Below the pieces are notes generated by a model, which worked only from the letters and a program-made list of their open reading frames with translations, was not told where the DNA came from and ran no database searches. Of a DNA stretch of 64,000 bases, positions 17,432 through 26,077 are shown one piece after another. Where the stretch lies: NCBI RefSeq assembly GCF_900112695.1, contig NZ_FOMT01000005.1, forward strand, positions 379,957 through 443,956. The letters are read 5' to 3'. The position numbers and the translations under genes were made by a program. Origin of the DNA: Paenibacillus catalpae (lineage in GTDB: Bacteria > Bacillota > Bacilli > Paenibacillales > Paenibacillaceae). How positions within the stretch are numbered: position 1 is the first letter of the stretch; each line of letters starts with the position of its first letter.

Positions 17432-18713
17432 GAACGGCCTATTTGTGACGATGAACGACGTGTTTGCGGTCTTCCGTGGCCATATGGTCGTTACGGATGA
17501 TCAAATTACATATATCGGAGCAGATGCCCCAACAGGACTGGATGAGCAGGCGGAGCGCCTTGACGGCAGCAAGCTGGCTTTTATGCCGGGCCTTGTTAAT
17601 ACTCACGGTCATGCGGCAATGTCGCTGCTCCGCGGTTACTCGGATGACCAGAATCTGCAAGTATGGCTGGAGCAAAAGATGTGGCCGATGGAAGGCAAAT
17701 ATGTTGACCAGGATACAAGGGCAGGCAGTGCTTTGGCCATTGTGGAGATGCTGAAGACGGGTACGACCGCTTTTGTTGATATGTACGACCGAATGGATCA
17801 AGTTGCGCAGATGGTTGAGCAATCGGGAATCCGCGGCTGTCTGACTCGCGGTGTCATCGGTCTGTGCTCGGAAGAGATTCAACAGGCGAAGCTTAAGGAA
17901 GCCATTGCATTTGCGAAGGATTGGAACGGGAAAGCAGATGGCCGGATTACGACGATGATTTCCCCGCATGCTCCTTATACTTGTCCGCCGGATTATATCG
18001 AGAAGTTTGTGCAGGCTGCGCATGATTATGATCTGCCTGTTCATACTCACATGTCCGAGACGCTTGCTGAAGTGGAGCAAAATGTCCGTGACTACGGTAC
18101 CCGTCCTGTCCTGCACCTGGACAAGCTTGGCTTCTTCTCGCGTCCGGCACTTGTCGCGCATGCGGTTCATCTGAATGATGAAGAGATTGCTCTGCTTGCC
18201 GAACGCAAGGTAGCGGTGTCTCACAACCCCGTAAGCAATCTTAAGCTGGCGAGTGGTGTAGCACGCGTTCCTGAGCTTCTTCGCGCAGGTGTTACGGTAT
18301 CGCTGGGTACAGACAGCGTAGCAAGCAATAACAACCTGGATTTGTTCAAAGAAATCAAGTTCGCGGCCTTGCTGCACAAAGGAATTTCCGGTGATCCAAC
18401 GGTTATCCCTGCTATGGAAGCTTTGCGTATGGGGACTGTCTATGGTGCCCGTTCGATTTGGCAGGAAGACAGCATCGGTCAGCTGGCAGTGGGAATGAAA
18501 GCGGACTTTATCGCGATTGATGTTGAACAGCCGCATTATTATCCTATGACCGATATCGTATCCCATCTTGTTTATTCCGGTTCAGGGCGAGATGTTAAGC
18601 ATGTATGGGTAGATGGCCGCAAGGTTGTTCACAATAGCGAATGCACGATGATGGATGAAGAAAAAATCCGTTACGAGGCACAAGCCAGCTTCGAGAGGCT
18701 GTTGAACGCATAA
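17400..18713 (+). CDS. mtaD: 5-methylthioadenosine / S-adenosylhomocysteine deaminase (amidohydrolase)
   Basis: A cytosolic metal-dependent amidohydrolase, probably deaminating MTA and SAH to the inosyl forms. It has 437 residues in an imperfect TIM barrel. Metal and substrate motifs are NTHGHAAMSLLRG (HxH), HTHMSETLAEVEQN, HAVHLNDEEI and SLGTDSVASNNNLDLF. GGAGAAGG six bases before the ATG at 17400 supports this start; the ATG at 17412 is an alternative. The start overlaps the rex 3' end by 32 bases and its stop overlaps the next ATG (TAATG). The window also holds the MTR-1-P route of MTA salvage, so this may be a second outlet. The exact substrate is inferred from the family. Confidence 0.88.
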   Translation: MSRKMAQLWIENGLFVTMNDVFAVFRGHMVVTDDQITYIGADAPTGLDEQAERLDGSKLAFMPGLVNTHGHAAMSLLRGYSDDQNLQVWLEQKMWPMEGKYVDQDTRAGSALAIVEMLKTGTTAFVDMYDRMDQVAQMVEQSGIRGCLTRGVIGLCSEEIQQAKLKEAIAFAKDWNGKADGRITTMISPHAPYTCPPDYIEKFVQAAHDYDLPVHTHMSETLAEVEQNVRDYGTRPVLHLDKLGFFSRPALVAHAVHLNDEEIALLAERKVAVSHNPVSNLKLASGVARVPELLRAGVTVSLGTDSVASNNNLDLFKEIKFAALLHKGISGDPTVIPAMEALRMGTVYGARSIWQEDSIGQLAVGMKADFIAIDVEQPHYYPMTDIVSHLVYSGSGRDVKHVWVDGRKVVHNSECTMMDEEKIRYEAQASFERLLNA

Positions 18714-19246
18714 TGAGAGCGACAACGAGAAAACGTCAGCCGGTCATGAGTCCGAAGCGCTGGCTGGCTGTATTCTTTGTTGCCTTGGCTGCTGTGATTG
18801 CCATTGTTATCATGTACTACAATACAATCCAGCAGCCGTTCTGGGAATCGGAGAGACCGATCCGGAATCAGGCGAAGGAAGCAGCCGGTTTGACCGAGGT
18901 ATCCTCCATCACGAAGCAGGTTTGGGATACGACATCGTGGATCGTGAAGGGCGAGAATGACGCGGATGAAGAAATATATGTATGGTTGATTGGTCCTGAG
19001 AAGACCGTTCAGGTGGTGAAAGCCTCCGAAGGAACAGAAAAGTCCGCAATCAAACAAACGCTGCTTAATTCGAAACCGGACGCGGATATCAAGCGTATTC
19101 AGCCGGGAACATTAAACGGCCAGCTTGTTTGGGAAGTTTTTTATTCGCAAGGCAACAGTCCCGAGAAATTTAGCTACGATTTCTATGATTTCCGCACCGG
19201 TACATATGTGACCGAATACCATCTTCCTGCCAAAACAGCGAGCTAG
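18713..19246 (+). CDS. ypmB: YpmB-like single-pass membrane protein (DUF5590/PepSY-type)
   Basis: A 177-residue protein with a basic N-terminus, one transmembrane segment (WLAVFFVALAAVIAIVIMYY, about 19-38) and an extracytoplasmic domain. VWDTTSWIVKGENDADEEIYVWLIG resembles the PepSY-like DUF5590 fold found in B. subtilis YpmB. It overlaps the deaminase by one base (TAATG). In B. subtilis ypmB also follows dinG closely and precedes aspB-asnS-dnaD; aspB and asnS are absent here. Function is unknown. Confidence 0.78.
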   Translation: MRATTRKRQPVMSPKRWLAVFFVALAAVIAIVIMYYNTIQQPFWESERPIRNQAKEAAGLTEVSSITKQVWDTTSWIVKGENDADEEIYVWLIGPEKTVQVVKASEGTEKSAIKQTLLNSKPDADIKRIQPGTLNGQLVWEVFYSQGNSPEKFSYDFYDFRTGTYVTEYHLPAKTAS

Positions 19247-19327
19247 CCCATGCGGCTGGCTCCGCTTCCTGTTTTTACACCGCCTCTTTGATGTCTAATT
19301 ATGATATACTTTCGTATGGCAGAGTTG

Positions 19328-19343
19328 ATATACGATAGTATAT
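19328..19343. promoter_or_regulatory. Palindrome ahead of the membrane protein/FtsH-like pair
   Basis: ATATAC-GATA-GTATAT is a perfect 6+6 inverted repeat located 28 bases before the ATG of the 179-residue membrane protein. It overlaps a TATAAT-like sequence (19343-19348), a position where a repressor would act. No regulator is identified. Confidence 0.35.
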
Positions 19344-19370
19344 ATAATGAGTACAAGGAGGAAACAAAGA

Positions 19371-19910
19371 ATGAAACTTCGAATTGTCCCGTTTGTGCTT
19401 TCCGCTGTGGCTACAGCCTTGCTGCTCTTTGGCGGATGGATGTTATATAAGCAGTTTGCCGTTGTTTCTCCTTTTGAAAAATCGATTGGACAGATTGATG
19501 GCGTCGCTTCGGCGAATGCTCCTACTATAGATCAAGATCGCGTGGCAGTGAAGGTAACCCTTAAACCGGATGCGAATTTGAAAGATGTCTATGAATCTAT
19601 TGCAAAAGAAGGCAAGGATGCGATTGGCAGTCGCGAATTGACGCTTGATATAACGAATGAGGCTCCAAGCGAGCGGCTGGAGAAAGTATGGTCTTCTGTA
19701 TTGTTTGACGTGGCTGAAGCGATGGAGAAAAAGAATTATTCGGACATCCCGAATGCTCTTGAGAAAGCGGCCGCTTCGAATAAAGCCATTCAATATGAGA
19801 CCGAGCTTGATGATAATAACGTCTATATTACGTTAAAGGACGGTAACTCGGCGAAGTATGTTGTACTTCCGCGCACTCCTGCGATGTTGGAGGTGTCGAC
19901 TTATGCGTAA
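19371..19910 (+). CDS. Uncharacterised single-pass membrane protein overlapping an FtsH-like gene
   Basis: A 179-residue protein with one N-terminal transmembrane segment (about 5-23, VPFVLSAVATALLLFGGWML) and a roughly 150-residue extracytoplasmic domain of mixed alpha/beta pattern. I did not recognise the family. AGGAGG at 19356 and the preserved spacing fix the ATG at 19371; the ATG at 19347 lies before this SD. Its last eight bases overlap the start of the next gene, which encodes a membrane AAA protease lacking its own periplasmic domain. A partner or adaptor role is therefore an inference from arrangement, not from sequence similarity. Confidence 0.75.
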   Translation: MKLRIVPFVLSAVATALLLFGGWMLYKQFAVVSPFEKSIGQIDGVASANAPTIDQDRVAVKVTLKPDANLKDVYESIAKEGKDAIGSRELTLDITNEAPSERLEKVWSSVLFDVAEAMEKKNYSDIPNALEKAAASNKAIQYETELDDNNVYITLKDGNSAKYVVLPRTPAMLEVSTYA

Positions 19911-21399
19911 ATATTGGATTGAGATTACAGCAGGTTTTGTTCTGATGTTTGTTATTTTCCTTGCGTTTAGAGGAGTAAATATTGTTCCATTCCTATTGTT
20001 TGCCGGCTTGGGGGCCGGCGTGTGGTTTGCTTCGCGCGGAAAAGGCCGCATGACCGCTTTGCCAGGCTCGAAACGCAGCAAGCAGCTTCATACGGTATCA
20101 ATGAGCTTTGACCAGATCGGAGGCCAGGAGAGAGCCAAGCAAGAGCTTACAGAGGCTCTTGACTTCCTGGTGAAACAGGATGAAATCGCAAAGCTTGGTA
20201 TTCGTCCGATGAAAGGGATCTTGCTGACTGGCCCTCCGGGCACAGGTAAAACGCTGCTTGCAAAGGCAGCTGCCCATTACACGGATTCGATCTATCTGGC
20301 TGCTTCCGGCAGTGAGTTTGTTGAGATGTATGTTGGTGTGGGTGCAGGCCGTATCCGTGATTTGTTCAAGGAAGCAAGAGAAAAAGCCAAGAAAGCAGGC
20401 AAAAGAAGCGCCGTTATCTTTATTGACGAGATTGATGTCATCGGCGGCAAGCGGGACGGCGGCCAGCATCGGGAATACGATCAGACGTTGAACCAATTGC
20501 TGACGGAGATGGACGGGATTCATTCCGATGAGGCGCCGCGCATTCTTATTATTGCCGCGACGAACCGCAAAGAGATGCTCGACAGCGCGCTGCTGCGTCC
20601 TGGCCGATTCGACCGCCATATCGGGGTTGATCTTCCGGACAAGAAGGGACGGCTTCATATTCTGCGTCTGCATGCAGCCAATAAGCCGCTTGACGAATCG
20701 GTTGATCTGGAACGGATCGCTTCCGAATCTTTTGGATTCTCGGGTGCGCAGCTTGAGAGCGTCATGAACGAAGGGGCGATCTACGCCATGCGCGAGCAAA
20801 GCGAGACGATTCTGGAGCAGCATCTGGCTATGGCTATTGATAAAGTCATGATGGGCGAGAAAACAGACCGCGAAGCAACGGCCGAAGAACGCGAACGTGT
20901 TGCCCTTCACGAACTTGGCCATGCTATAGCAGCAGAGCTTGTTCGTCCGGGAAGCGTATCGCAGGTTGCTTTGTCACCGCGGGGACAGGCGCTTGGTTAT
21001 GTTCGTCATAACCCGCAGCAGGACCGTTACTTGTACACGAAGGAGTATTTGGACAGCCAGATCATGATCGCGCTTGGCGGTGCTGCCGCGGAAGAAATAT
21101 TCTACGGCGGACGCAGTACAGGCTCGCGGGGCGACTTTGATCAAGCGATGAACATCGTCCGCACGATGGTGGAATCGGGACTTACGGAGCTGGGTATTAT
21201 CGATGCGAATATGATGACGCCGGACAAATGGGCGAACGTCACCCGGTCTATTCTCGACGAGCTGATGGCGGAGACCAAAGCCATGCTGGAAGCAAGACGA
21301 GATGTGTTCACCCAGTCGCTGGAAGTGCTGATTAAGGAAGAGACGCTTAGCGGTAATGACTTCCGTGCTCTCCTGAGCCGTTTGTCCAAAAGCGCATAA
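19903..21399 (+). CDS. Minimal FtsH-like membrane AAA+ zinc metalloprotease
   Basis: A 498-residue protein. Two hydrophobic segments (about 4-20 and 24-37) are separated by only a few residues, so the periplasmic domain of housekeeping FtsH is missing. The AAA module follows: GPPGTGKT Walker A at 110-117, VIFIDEID Walker B, the FVEMYVGVGAGRIRDLF pore region, and an SRH with TNRKEMLDSALLRPGRFDRH. The M41 protease domain has HELGH at 336-340 (HEAGH in most FtsH) and the third zinc ligand Asp411 in TGSRGDFDQAM, so it should be catalytically active. GGAGGTG fixes the ATG at 19903. It is probably a second, specialised FtsH. Confidence 0.87.
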   Translation: MRKYWIEITAGFVLMFVIFLAFRGVNIVPFLLFAGLGAGVWFASRGKGRMTALPGSKRSKQLHTVSMSFDQIGGQERAKQELTEALDFLVKQDEIAKLGIRPMKGILLTGPPGTGKTLLAKAAAHYTDSIYLAASGSEFVEMYVGVGAGRIRDLFKEAREKAKKAGKRSAVIFIDEIDVIGGKRDGGQHREYDQTLNQLLTEMDGIHSDEAPRILIIAATNRKEMLDSALLRPGRFDRHIGVDLPDKKGRLHILRLHAANKPLDESVDLERIASESFGFSGAQLESVMNEGAIYAMREQSETILEQHLAMAIDKVMMGEKTDREATAEERERVALHELGHAIAAELVRPGSVSQVALSPRGQALGYVRHNPQQDRYLYTKEYLDSQIMIALGGAAAEEIFYGGRSTGSRGDFDQAMNIVRTMVESGLTELGIIDANMMTPDKWANVTRSILDELMAETKAMLEARRDVFTQSLEVLIKEETLSGNDFRALLSRLSKSA

Positions 21400-21415
21400 C
21401 AAGGGCTGTACTAGG

Positions 21416-21453
21416 AATGAACGGCAGAGAATGCTAAGCTGCCGTTCATTTTT
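21416..21453 (+). terminator. Intrinsic terminator after the FtsH-like gene
   Basis: AATGAACGGCAG pairs with CTGCCGTTCATT (12 bp, 11-base loop), followed by TTT. It closes the transcription unit before the hbd-ackA operon. Confidence 0.85.
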
Positions 21454-21492
21454 CCGTTCAAATATTGTTCATTTTGCTGCACAGCCTTTGCC

Positions 21493-21548
21493 TTCATTCT
21501 TTGTTTAAAAAAGGGTATAATGGATTTGTATCAGAGAGAATAATTCTC
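21493..21548 (+). promoter_or_regulatory. Candidate promoter and palindromic operator of hbd-ackA
   Basis: TTCATT (21493-21498) and TATAAT (21516-21521) are 17 bases apart, a plausible sigma-A promoter. The perfect palindrome GAGAAT-A-ATTCTC (21536-21548) lies immediately downstream of the predicted start site, where a repressor would block elongation or initiation. The binding protein is unknown, and the site does not match the TTGTGAA-type half sites expected for Rex. Confidence 0.45.
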
Positions 21549-21598
21549 AATAACACTTTAAAAAAGAGAATAAACACGAGGAGAGAACCTACAGAATT

Positions 21599-22471
21599 AT
21601 GTCAATCAAAAAAGTAGGCGTCATCGGCGCCGGAACAATGGGACAAGGAATTGCGGAAATGCTCGCATCTAAAGGGCTGGATGTGTATTTAATCGAAAGC
21701 TCGGAGGAACGCTTAACATACGGTATGCAGATGATCGAGCTCAACCTGGATAAGCAGATTGAGAAATGGGCTCTGACGCAAGCTGAGAAAAAACTGATTT
21801 TGAATCGTATCCATACATGCAAAGATCATAAAGCGCTGGCTACCTGCGAGCTGGTTATTGAATCTATAACCGAGGATCTGGACAGCAAAAAACGAGTGTT
21901 CAAGCAATTGGACGAAATTTGCGATGAGAATATTATTATTGCAAGCAATACCTCCACGTTAAGTTTGACGGAATTGGCAAGTGTAACAAGCCATCCGGAG
22001 CGTGTAATTGGTCTCCACTTTATTTATCCGGTTTCCAAGATCGACCTGGTAGAAATCGTGCGCGGTCTGAAAACCTCGGATGCTACCTTTGATGCCACGA
22101 AAGAATTTGTGGATGAGGTTATTCAGAAAAAAGGCATCATGGTGTTCGAGTCGCCAGGCTTCGTTACGACACGATTGATCTGCCTGTTCATTAATGAAGC
22201 TCTTCATGTTCTGGAAGAAGGCGTTGCATCGGCGGAAGATATCGATAATGCGATGCGCATCGGTTATTCGTTCCAGAACGGACCATTTGAGATGGCTGAC
22301 CGCTTCGGCTTGGACTCTGTCCTTGCTGCCCTTGACCGGATGTTCCGGGAATACGGTGAATTGAAATATCGTCCGTCTATCGTCCTGAAGAAGATGGTAC
22401 GAGCAGGACATCTCGGCGTGAAGTCGGGCATCGGATTTTTCAAATATGACAAGGATGGGGACCGTATCTAA
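21599..22471 (+). CDS. hbd: 3-hydroxyacyl/3-hydroxybutyryl-CoA dehydrogenase
   Basis: An NAD-dependent dehydrogenase of 290 residues that interconverts acetoacetyl-CoA-type and 3-hydroxyacyl-CoA substrates. The Rossmann start is KVGVIGAGTMGQGIAEM, with catalytic-domain motifs ASNTSTLSLTELA, GLHFIYPV (usually HFFNP) and GFVTTRLICLFINEA. The C-terminal helical domain includes GYSFQNGPFEMADRFG. Its stop codon is directly followed by the ackA ATG with no gap. The substrate (C4 or longer) cannot be decided from sequence. Confidence 0.88.
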   Translation: MSIKKVGVIGAGTMGQGIAEMLASKGLDVYLIESSEERLTYGMQMIELNLDKQIEKWALTQAEKKLILNRIHTCKDHKALATCELVIESITEDLDSKKRVFKQLDEICDENIIIASNTSTLSLTELASVTSHPERVIGLHFIYPVSKIDLVEIVRGLKTSDATFDATKEFVDEVIQKKGIMVFESPGFVTTRLICLFINEALHVLEEGVASAEDIDNAMRIGYSFQNGPFEMADRFGLDSVLAALDRMFREYGELKYRPSIVLKKMVRAGHLGVKSGIGFFKYDKDGDRI

Positions 22472-23680
22472 ATGAAAGTACTTGTAATTAATGCAGGAAG
22501 CTCTTCGCTGAAATATCAGCTTTATAATATGGAGAATGAGACTGTGCTTGCGAGCGGACGCGTGGAGAGAATCGGGATGGATTCCTCCATCGTCACGCAT
22601 GAACCTCCCGGCAAACCGGATGTGACGCAGGTAAGCGAAATTCTGGATCATATCACAGCCGTAAAAAAGGTTATCGATATGCTGACGCATCCCGAGCATG
22701 GCGTAGTCGCTTCGATGGAGGAGATCGATGCCGTAGGCCATCGTATCGTCCATGGCGGCGAAGTATTCAAAAACTCTGCGCTTGTAACGGCAGACGTGAA
22801 GCAGGAAATCCGCAAGCTGTTTGATCTTGCTCCGCTTCATAACCCGGCTCATATGATGGGCATTAACGCCGTAGAGACGAACATGCCAAATGTCCCTCAA
22901 GTAGTTGTATTTGATACAGCCTTCCATCAGACGATGCCAAATACATCGTACTTGTATCCAATTCCCAAGGTTCTGTACCGCCGTCATAAAGTGCGTCGTT
23001 ACGGCTTCCACGGTACATCTCATCTCTATGTGAGCCAACAGGCAGCGAAATACCTGGGCAAGCCGCTTGAGTCCTTGAAGATGATCTCTTGCCATATCGG
23101 CAATGGTGCCAGCGCAACAGCGATTCTGGACGGCAAGTCTTTCGATACCAGCATGGGGATGACTCCGCTGGAAGGTCTGATGATGGGTACGCGCAGCGGC
23201 GATCTTGATCCGGCAATTGTTCCTTATGTGATGAACAAAGAAGACTTGACGCTGAGTGAAGTGAATTCCATGCTGAACAAGCATAGCGGTATGCTTGCGA
23301 TCTCCGGCATCAGCAGCGATATGCGCGAGATTGTGGAAGCAATGGGCGAAGGCGATGCGAATGCCAAGCTGGCGTTTGACATGTACACGTACCGCGTGCG
23401 TAAATATATCGGAGCCTATGCAGCAGCGATGAATGGTGTTGACGTTATTTTGTTCACCGCAGGGGTTGGCGAGAACTCGAATGTTCTGCGTAAAGCCGTT
23501 TGTGAAGGCATCTCGTTCCTTGGTGTTGAGCTGGATGAAGAGCGCAATAACATCCGCAGCAAGGAAGTGCGCGAAATCTCGACGGATGCTTCACGCGTGA
23601 AGGTGCTCGTTGTTCCAACAAACGAGGAGCTGCTGATTGCCCGCGATACGTATGCGATTGTGAAAGGCGAATCGAAATAA
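22472..23680 (+). CDS. ackA: Acetate kinase
   Basis: Interconverts acetyl phosphate plus ADP and acetate plus ATP. A 402-residue ASKHA-fold kinase with NAGSSSLKYQLY at the N-terminus, HRIVHGGE, DTAFHQTMP, the signature YGFHGTSHLYVS, and HIGNGASATAI. It is translationally coupled to hbd (TAA directly followed by ATG), so the two are one operon that links acyl-CoA redox chemistry with substrate-level phosphorylation. dnaD follows after 75 bases. Confidence 0.96.
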   Translation: MKVLVINAGSSSLKYQLYNMENETVLASGRVERIGMDSSIVTHEPPGKPDVTQVSEILDHITAVKKVIDMLTHPEHGVVASMEEIDAVGHRIVHGGEVFKNSALVTADVKQEIRKLFDLAPLHNPAHMMGINAVETNMPNVPQVVVFDTAFHQTMPNTSYLYPIPKVLYRRHKVRRYGFHGTSHLYVSQQAAKYLGKPLESLKMISCHIGNGASATAILDGKSFDTSMGMTPLEGLMMGTRSGDLDPAIVPYVMNKEDLTLSEVNSMLNKHSGMLAISGISSDMREIVEAMGEGDANAKLAFDMYTYRVRKYIGAYAAAMNGVDVILFTAGVGENSNVLRKAVCEGISFLGVELDEERNNIRSKEVREISTDASRVKVLVVPTNEELLIARDTYAIVKGESK

Positions 23681-23755
23681 TCAACGTATGCTGTACCGAA
23701 AGGGAGGTTACAGCCGTTTACGCTAGGGTGCGGAGGGATCGGAGGAATCGGTAAC

Positions 23756-24436
23756 ATGAGTAATATTGATATGTGGAAGGCGTATTCGCGGGGCATGGCG
23801 GCCGTCATGAATGAAGGAGGCGTGCATGTATCTGCACTGCTTCTACGCTCTTATCGCCATCTGAACTTATCCGATACGGAAGCGATGCTGCTGCTGCAGT
23901 TGATGCTGTTCCGGGAAGCCGAAGGGATTGAATTCCCGACGATGGAGCAGCTGGCGGAACGTACCGGGTCTACGACAAGAGTCATTGAACAGATGATCGG
24001 CCGCTTGATGAAAGAAGGCTTTCTGACCATTGACGAGCGGATCGATTCCATGACAGGTATCCAGTCGGAGCAATATAATTGGAGCGGATGGCTGCTCAAG
24101 GCTGCTGAATGGGCGGCGGAAGAGAAGCGGGAGACAAGAAAAACGGAGCGACGCACGGTGAAGCAGGCGGCAGATCCGGGTAACATCTTCTCTATATTCG
24201 AGCAGGAGTTCGGACGGCTGCTATCGCCGATGGAATGCGAGACGATTACCGGATGGCTGGACCAGGACCGTTATGCGGACGAGTTGATCCGTTTTGCCTT
24301 GAAGGAAGCGGTCTTTGCTGGCAAGCTGAATTTCCGTTATATCGACCGGATTTTGATCGAGTGGAGCCGTAACCGGGTAACTAATGTGGACGAAGCAAGA
24401 GCGCATTCCCAGAAGTTCCGCGGGCCGCGCGGGTAA
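23756..24436 (+). CDS. dnaD: DnaD-domain replication initiation protein
   Basis: A 226-residue primosomal protein that loads helicase with DnaB/DnaI in Bacillales. The N-terminal winged helix (about 20-95) has LNLSDTEAMLLLQLMLF and TTRVIEQMIGRLMKEGFL. The charged linker (about 120-140) is followed by the DnaD C-terminal domain FSIFEQEFGRLLSPMECE to NFRYIDRILIEW. GGAGG eight to ten bases upstream fixes the ATG. In B. subtilis dnaD is directly followed by nth; here a terminator and about 23.6 kb intervene. Confidence 0.92.
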   Translation: MSNIDMWKAYSRGMAAVMNEGGVHVSALLLRSYRHLNLSDTEAMLLLQLMLFREAEGIEFPTMEQLAERTGSTTRVIEQMIGRLMKEGFLTIDERIDSMTGIQSEQYNWSGWLLKAAEWAAEEKRETRKTERRTVKQAADPGNIFSIFEQEFGRLLSPMECETITGWLDQDRYADELIRFALKEAVFAGKLNFRYIDRILIEWSRNRVTNVDEARAHSQKFRGPRG

Positions 24437-24457
24437 GCACTTATCTATTTATATCGA

Positions 24458-24497
24458 AAGCCTTGTATTCTCTCATCGGGAATACAGGGCTTTTTTT
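24458..24497 (+). terminator. Terminator after dnaD (left copy of a duplicated hairpin)
   Basis: AAGCCTTGTATTC pairs with GAATACAGGGCTT, followed by seven T. The same hairpin recurs at 26078-26116 on the far side of the DUF4062 operon, with only a few substitutions, mostly in the loop and in compensating positions. Confidence 0.9.
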
Positions 24498-24595
24498 GCA
24501 TGGTTTAAGTAGTCAGGGAGTTCTATTAAAAAAAGAATCAAGATACGGTATAATAGAATATTATTCCAACGTTTATAAAAGGAGCCTAGGAACTG

Positions 24596-25777
24596 ATGCC
24601 CAATCTCACCAAGCTGTTTATTAGCTCCGTTGCTCAGGATTCTCTTACTCCGTTAAGGAACAGGACATTTGATGAACTAACTGCGCTTGGCCACGAGCCG
24701 GAAATGTATGAGCGGACCTTCGGACCTTGGCCAATGGATATAAGCGGTGTAGAGCATTGCTTGAACAAGGTTAGAGAATGCGATATATTCTGCTTGTTTA
24801 TTCATAATAAGGGCGGTTCTATGACGGGCAGCGGCTATTCGGTAACCCATAGAGAGTTTTTGACGGCCCTGAACATGAATAAAGTGCTTCTGCTCTATGC
24901 AGAGCCAACCATCAACAGAAGATACTTCTCTTCGGTTCGGCGAATCCTGTTTCTTTTTATTGAACAATTCAGAAAATCGAATGGAAGAGAGCCTTCCAAT
25001 CGTGAGCTTGTGGACTATCTCGAGTTAACGTCCGAGACCAATTCTGCAGAAGTTCCAAGCAAGTATGAAATCGATGTGTATGTATGGGTTATGCTGTATG
25101 ACATCATTGAGAGGCATGGGAAATACCTATTGGACATGCCGGTAGGTGTCGGACTTGATTGGAAACCTATTCTTAGCGCGATCCTGAAGGAAGGCGCTTA
25201 TTATTTTCCGAGAAAAGAAGAATACATGGAGAGTATCGATGCGCTCGCGGCTGTTGGAGAGTTCTCTGAATTCGTGCAAAAGATGGCGAAGGATCATTTG
25301 AGCATTACGGCAATCCGGCATCCCCGGTTAATGCTGGCTCGACTTCAAGCTGTTATCAGAGGCTCAGAAATTAAACAGCTTGTTAATCAGGACCTTACCC
25401 TGGGCAAGGTAAGAAATTGTTCAGCTATTTGTTTGTTTTTGCATAATAATGGTTATCTGGATTGTATAGAGTCGGTTGGGGATACGGCCGGCGGTTTTCA
25501 TTTTAACATCAATCATCCTAAATATGTTACTCATACCTACAGAACGCAGCCAGAAGGGGAACCTGTCTTATATTACACGGAAGATAAACGGATGTTTTAT
25601 CTCTTATACAAAATTGGGGAATATATCATCTCTTATCATTTCCCTGAAGAAACCAAATGGCACCAAAATTTGTATGTCGACTACTCTGAAGATATAAAAA
25701 GTGGTATACTTATGGCACACTCCAACGTTATGATTTTTGATTATGTGAGTTCGATCTTGAGGGGGCTGCAAAAATGA
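24596..25777 (+). CDS. DUF4062-type protein, candidate conflict/defence or signalling protein
   Basis: A 393-residue protein of unknown function. Residues 5-105 look like a DUF4062 domain: KLFISSVAQDSLTPLRNRT, a helix ending in GHEPEMYE, then VRECDIFCLFIHNKGGS and SVTHREFLTAL, an alternating strand/helix pattern resembling TIR or deoxyribosyltransferase folds. In known proteins this domain is usually fused to large STAND-type NTPases, but no P-loop is present here. The remaining 290 residues were not recognised; a second VRNCSAICLFLHNNG motif near 275 echoes the first domain. The ATG has AAAGGAG upstream and TATAAT at 24549-24554. The gene is A+T-rich (20 of 60 bases G/C in 25561-25620) compared with its neighbours, and overlaps the next gene by four bases. 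Confidence 0.7.
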   Translation: MPNLTKLFISSVAQDSLTPLRNRTFDELTALGHEPEMYERTFGPWPMDISGVEHCLNKVRECDIFCLFIHNKGGSMTGSGYSVTHREFLTALNMNKVLLLYAEPTINRRYFSSVRRILFLFIEQFRKSNGREPSNRELVDYLELTSETNSAEVPSKYEIDVYVWVMLYDIIERHGKYLLDMPVGVGLDWKPILSAILKEGAYYFPRKEEYMESIDALAAVGEFSEFVQKMAKDHLSITAIRHPRLMLARLQAVIRGSEIKQLVNQDLTLGKVRNCSAICLFLHNNGYLDCIESVGDTAGGFHFNINHPKYVTHTYRTQPEGEPVLYYTEDKRMFYLLYKIGEYIISYHFPEETKWHQNLYVDYSEDIKSGILMAHSNVMIFDYVSSILRGLQK

Positions 25778-26052
25778 GCATGAACAAAAATAAATTGAGA
25801 CGCGTTCAGACGGCGATCCGTTCCAAATTTTCCATTCATCAAGGCTTAGCCCCGAATACCAAGGTTGTTATTGTAAATAAAGGCATTACTATTGGGCTGA
25901 CGGGAAGCAAATTACCCGAATTGCCAAAGGATTCTGTTCTGTTTGTAGATACGAAAAGCACAAATACGTATACGTCCCGTAACAAGCTGCAGCGCATGAA
26001 AGAATTAAATGAATCTTTACGAAGCAATGTGCTGATGCGCGAAGTTACCTAA
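25774..26052 (+). CDS. Small basic partner of the DUF4062 protein, unknown
   Basis: A 92-residue protein with a basic N-terminal helix (NKNKLRRVQTAIRSKF), a short beta-rich centre (TKVVIVNKGITIGLTGS) and a charged C-terminal helix (NKLQRMKELNESLRSNVL). The ATG overlaps the upstream stop (ATGA) and has GAGGGGG eight bases before it, so the two proteins are translationally coupled. No family recognised. A role as regulator, substrate or antidote of the DUF4062 protein is conceivable from the arrangement but is not shown by the sequence. Confidence 0.7.
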   Translation: MSMNKNKLRRVQTAIRSKFSIHQGLAPNTKVVIVNKGITIGLTGSKLPELPKDSVLFVDTKSTNTYTSRNKLQRMKELNESLRSNVLMREVT

Positions 26053-26077
26053 GCGGACAATTAAAATAAATAAACCT

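Noticed and set aside
17439..18566. 375-codon reverse frame
   Set aside because: Antisense to the MTA/SAH deaminase gene, with random-looking composition and no SD.
21959..23284. 441-codon reverse frame
   Set aside because: Antisense to hbd and ackA; His/Arg/Cys-rich shadow of conserved coding sequence.
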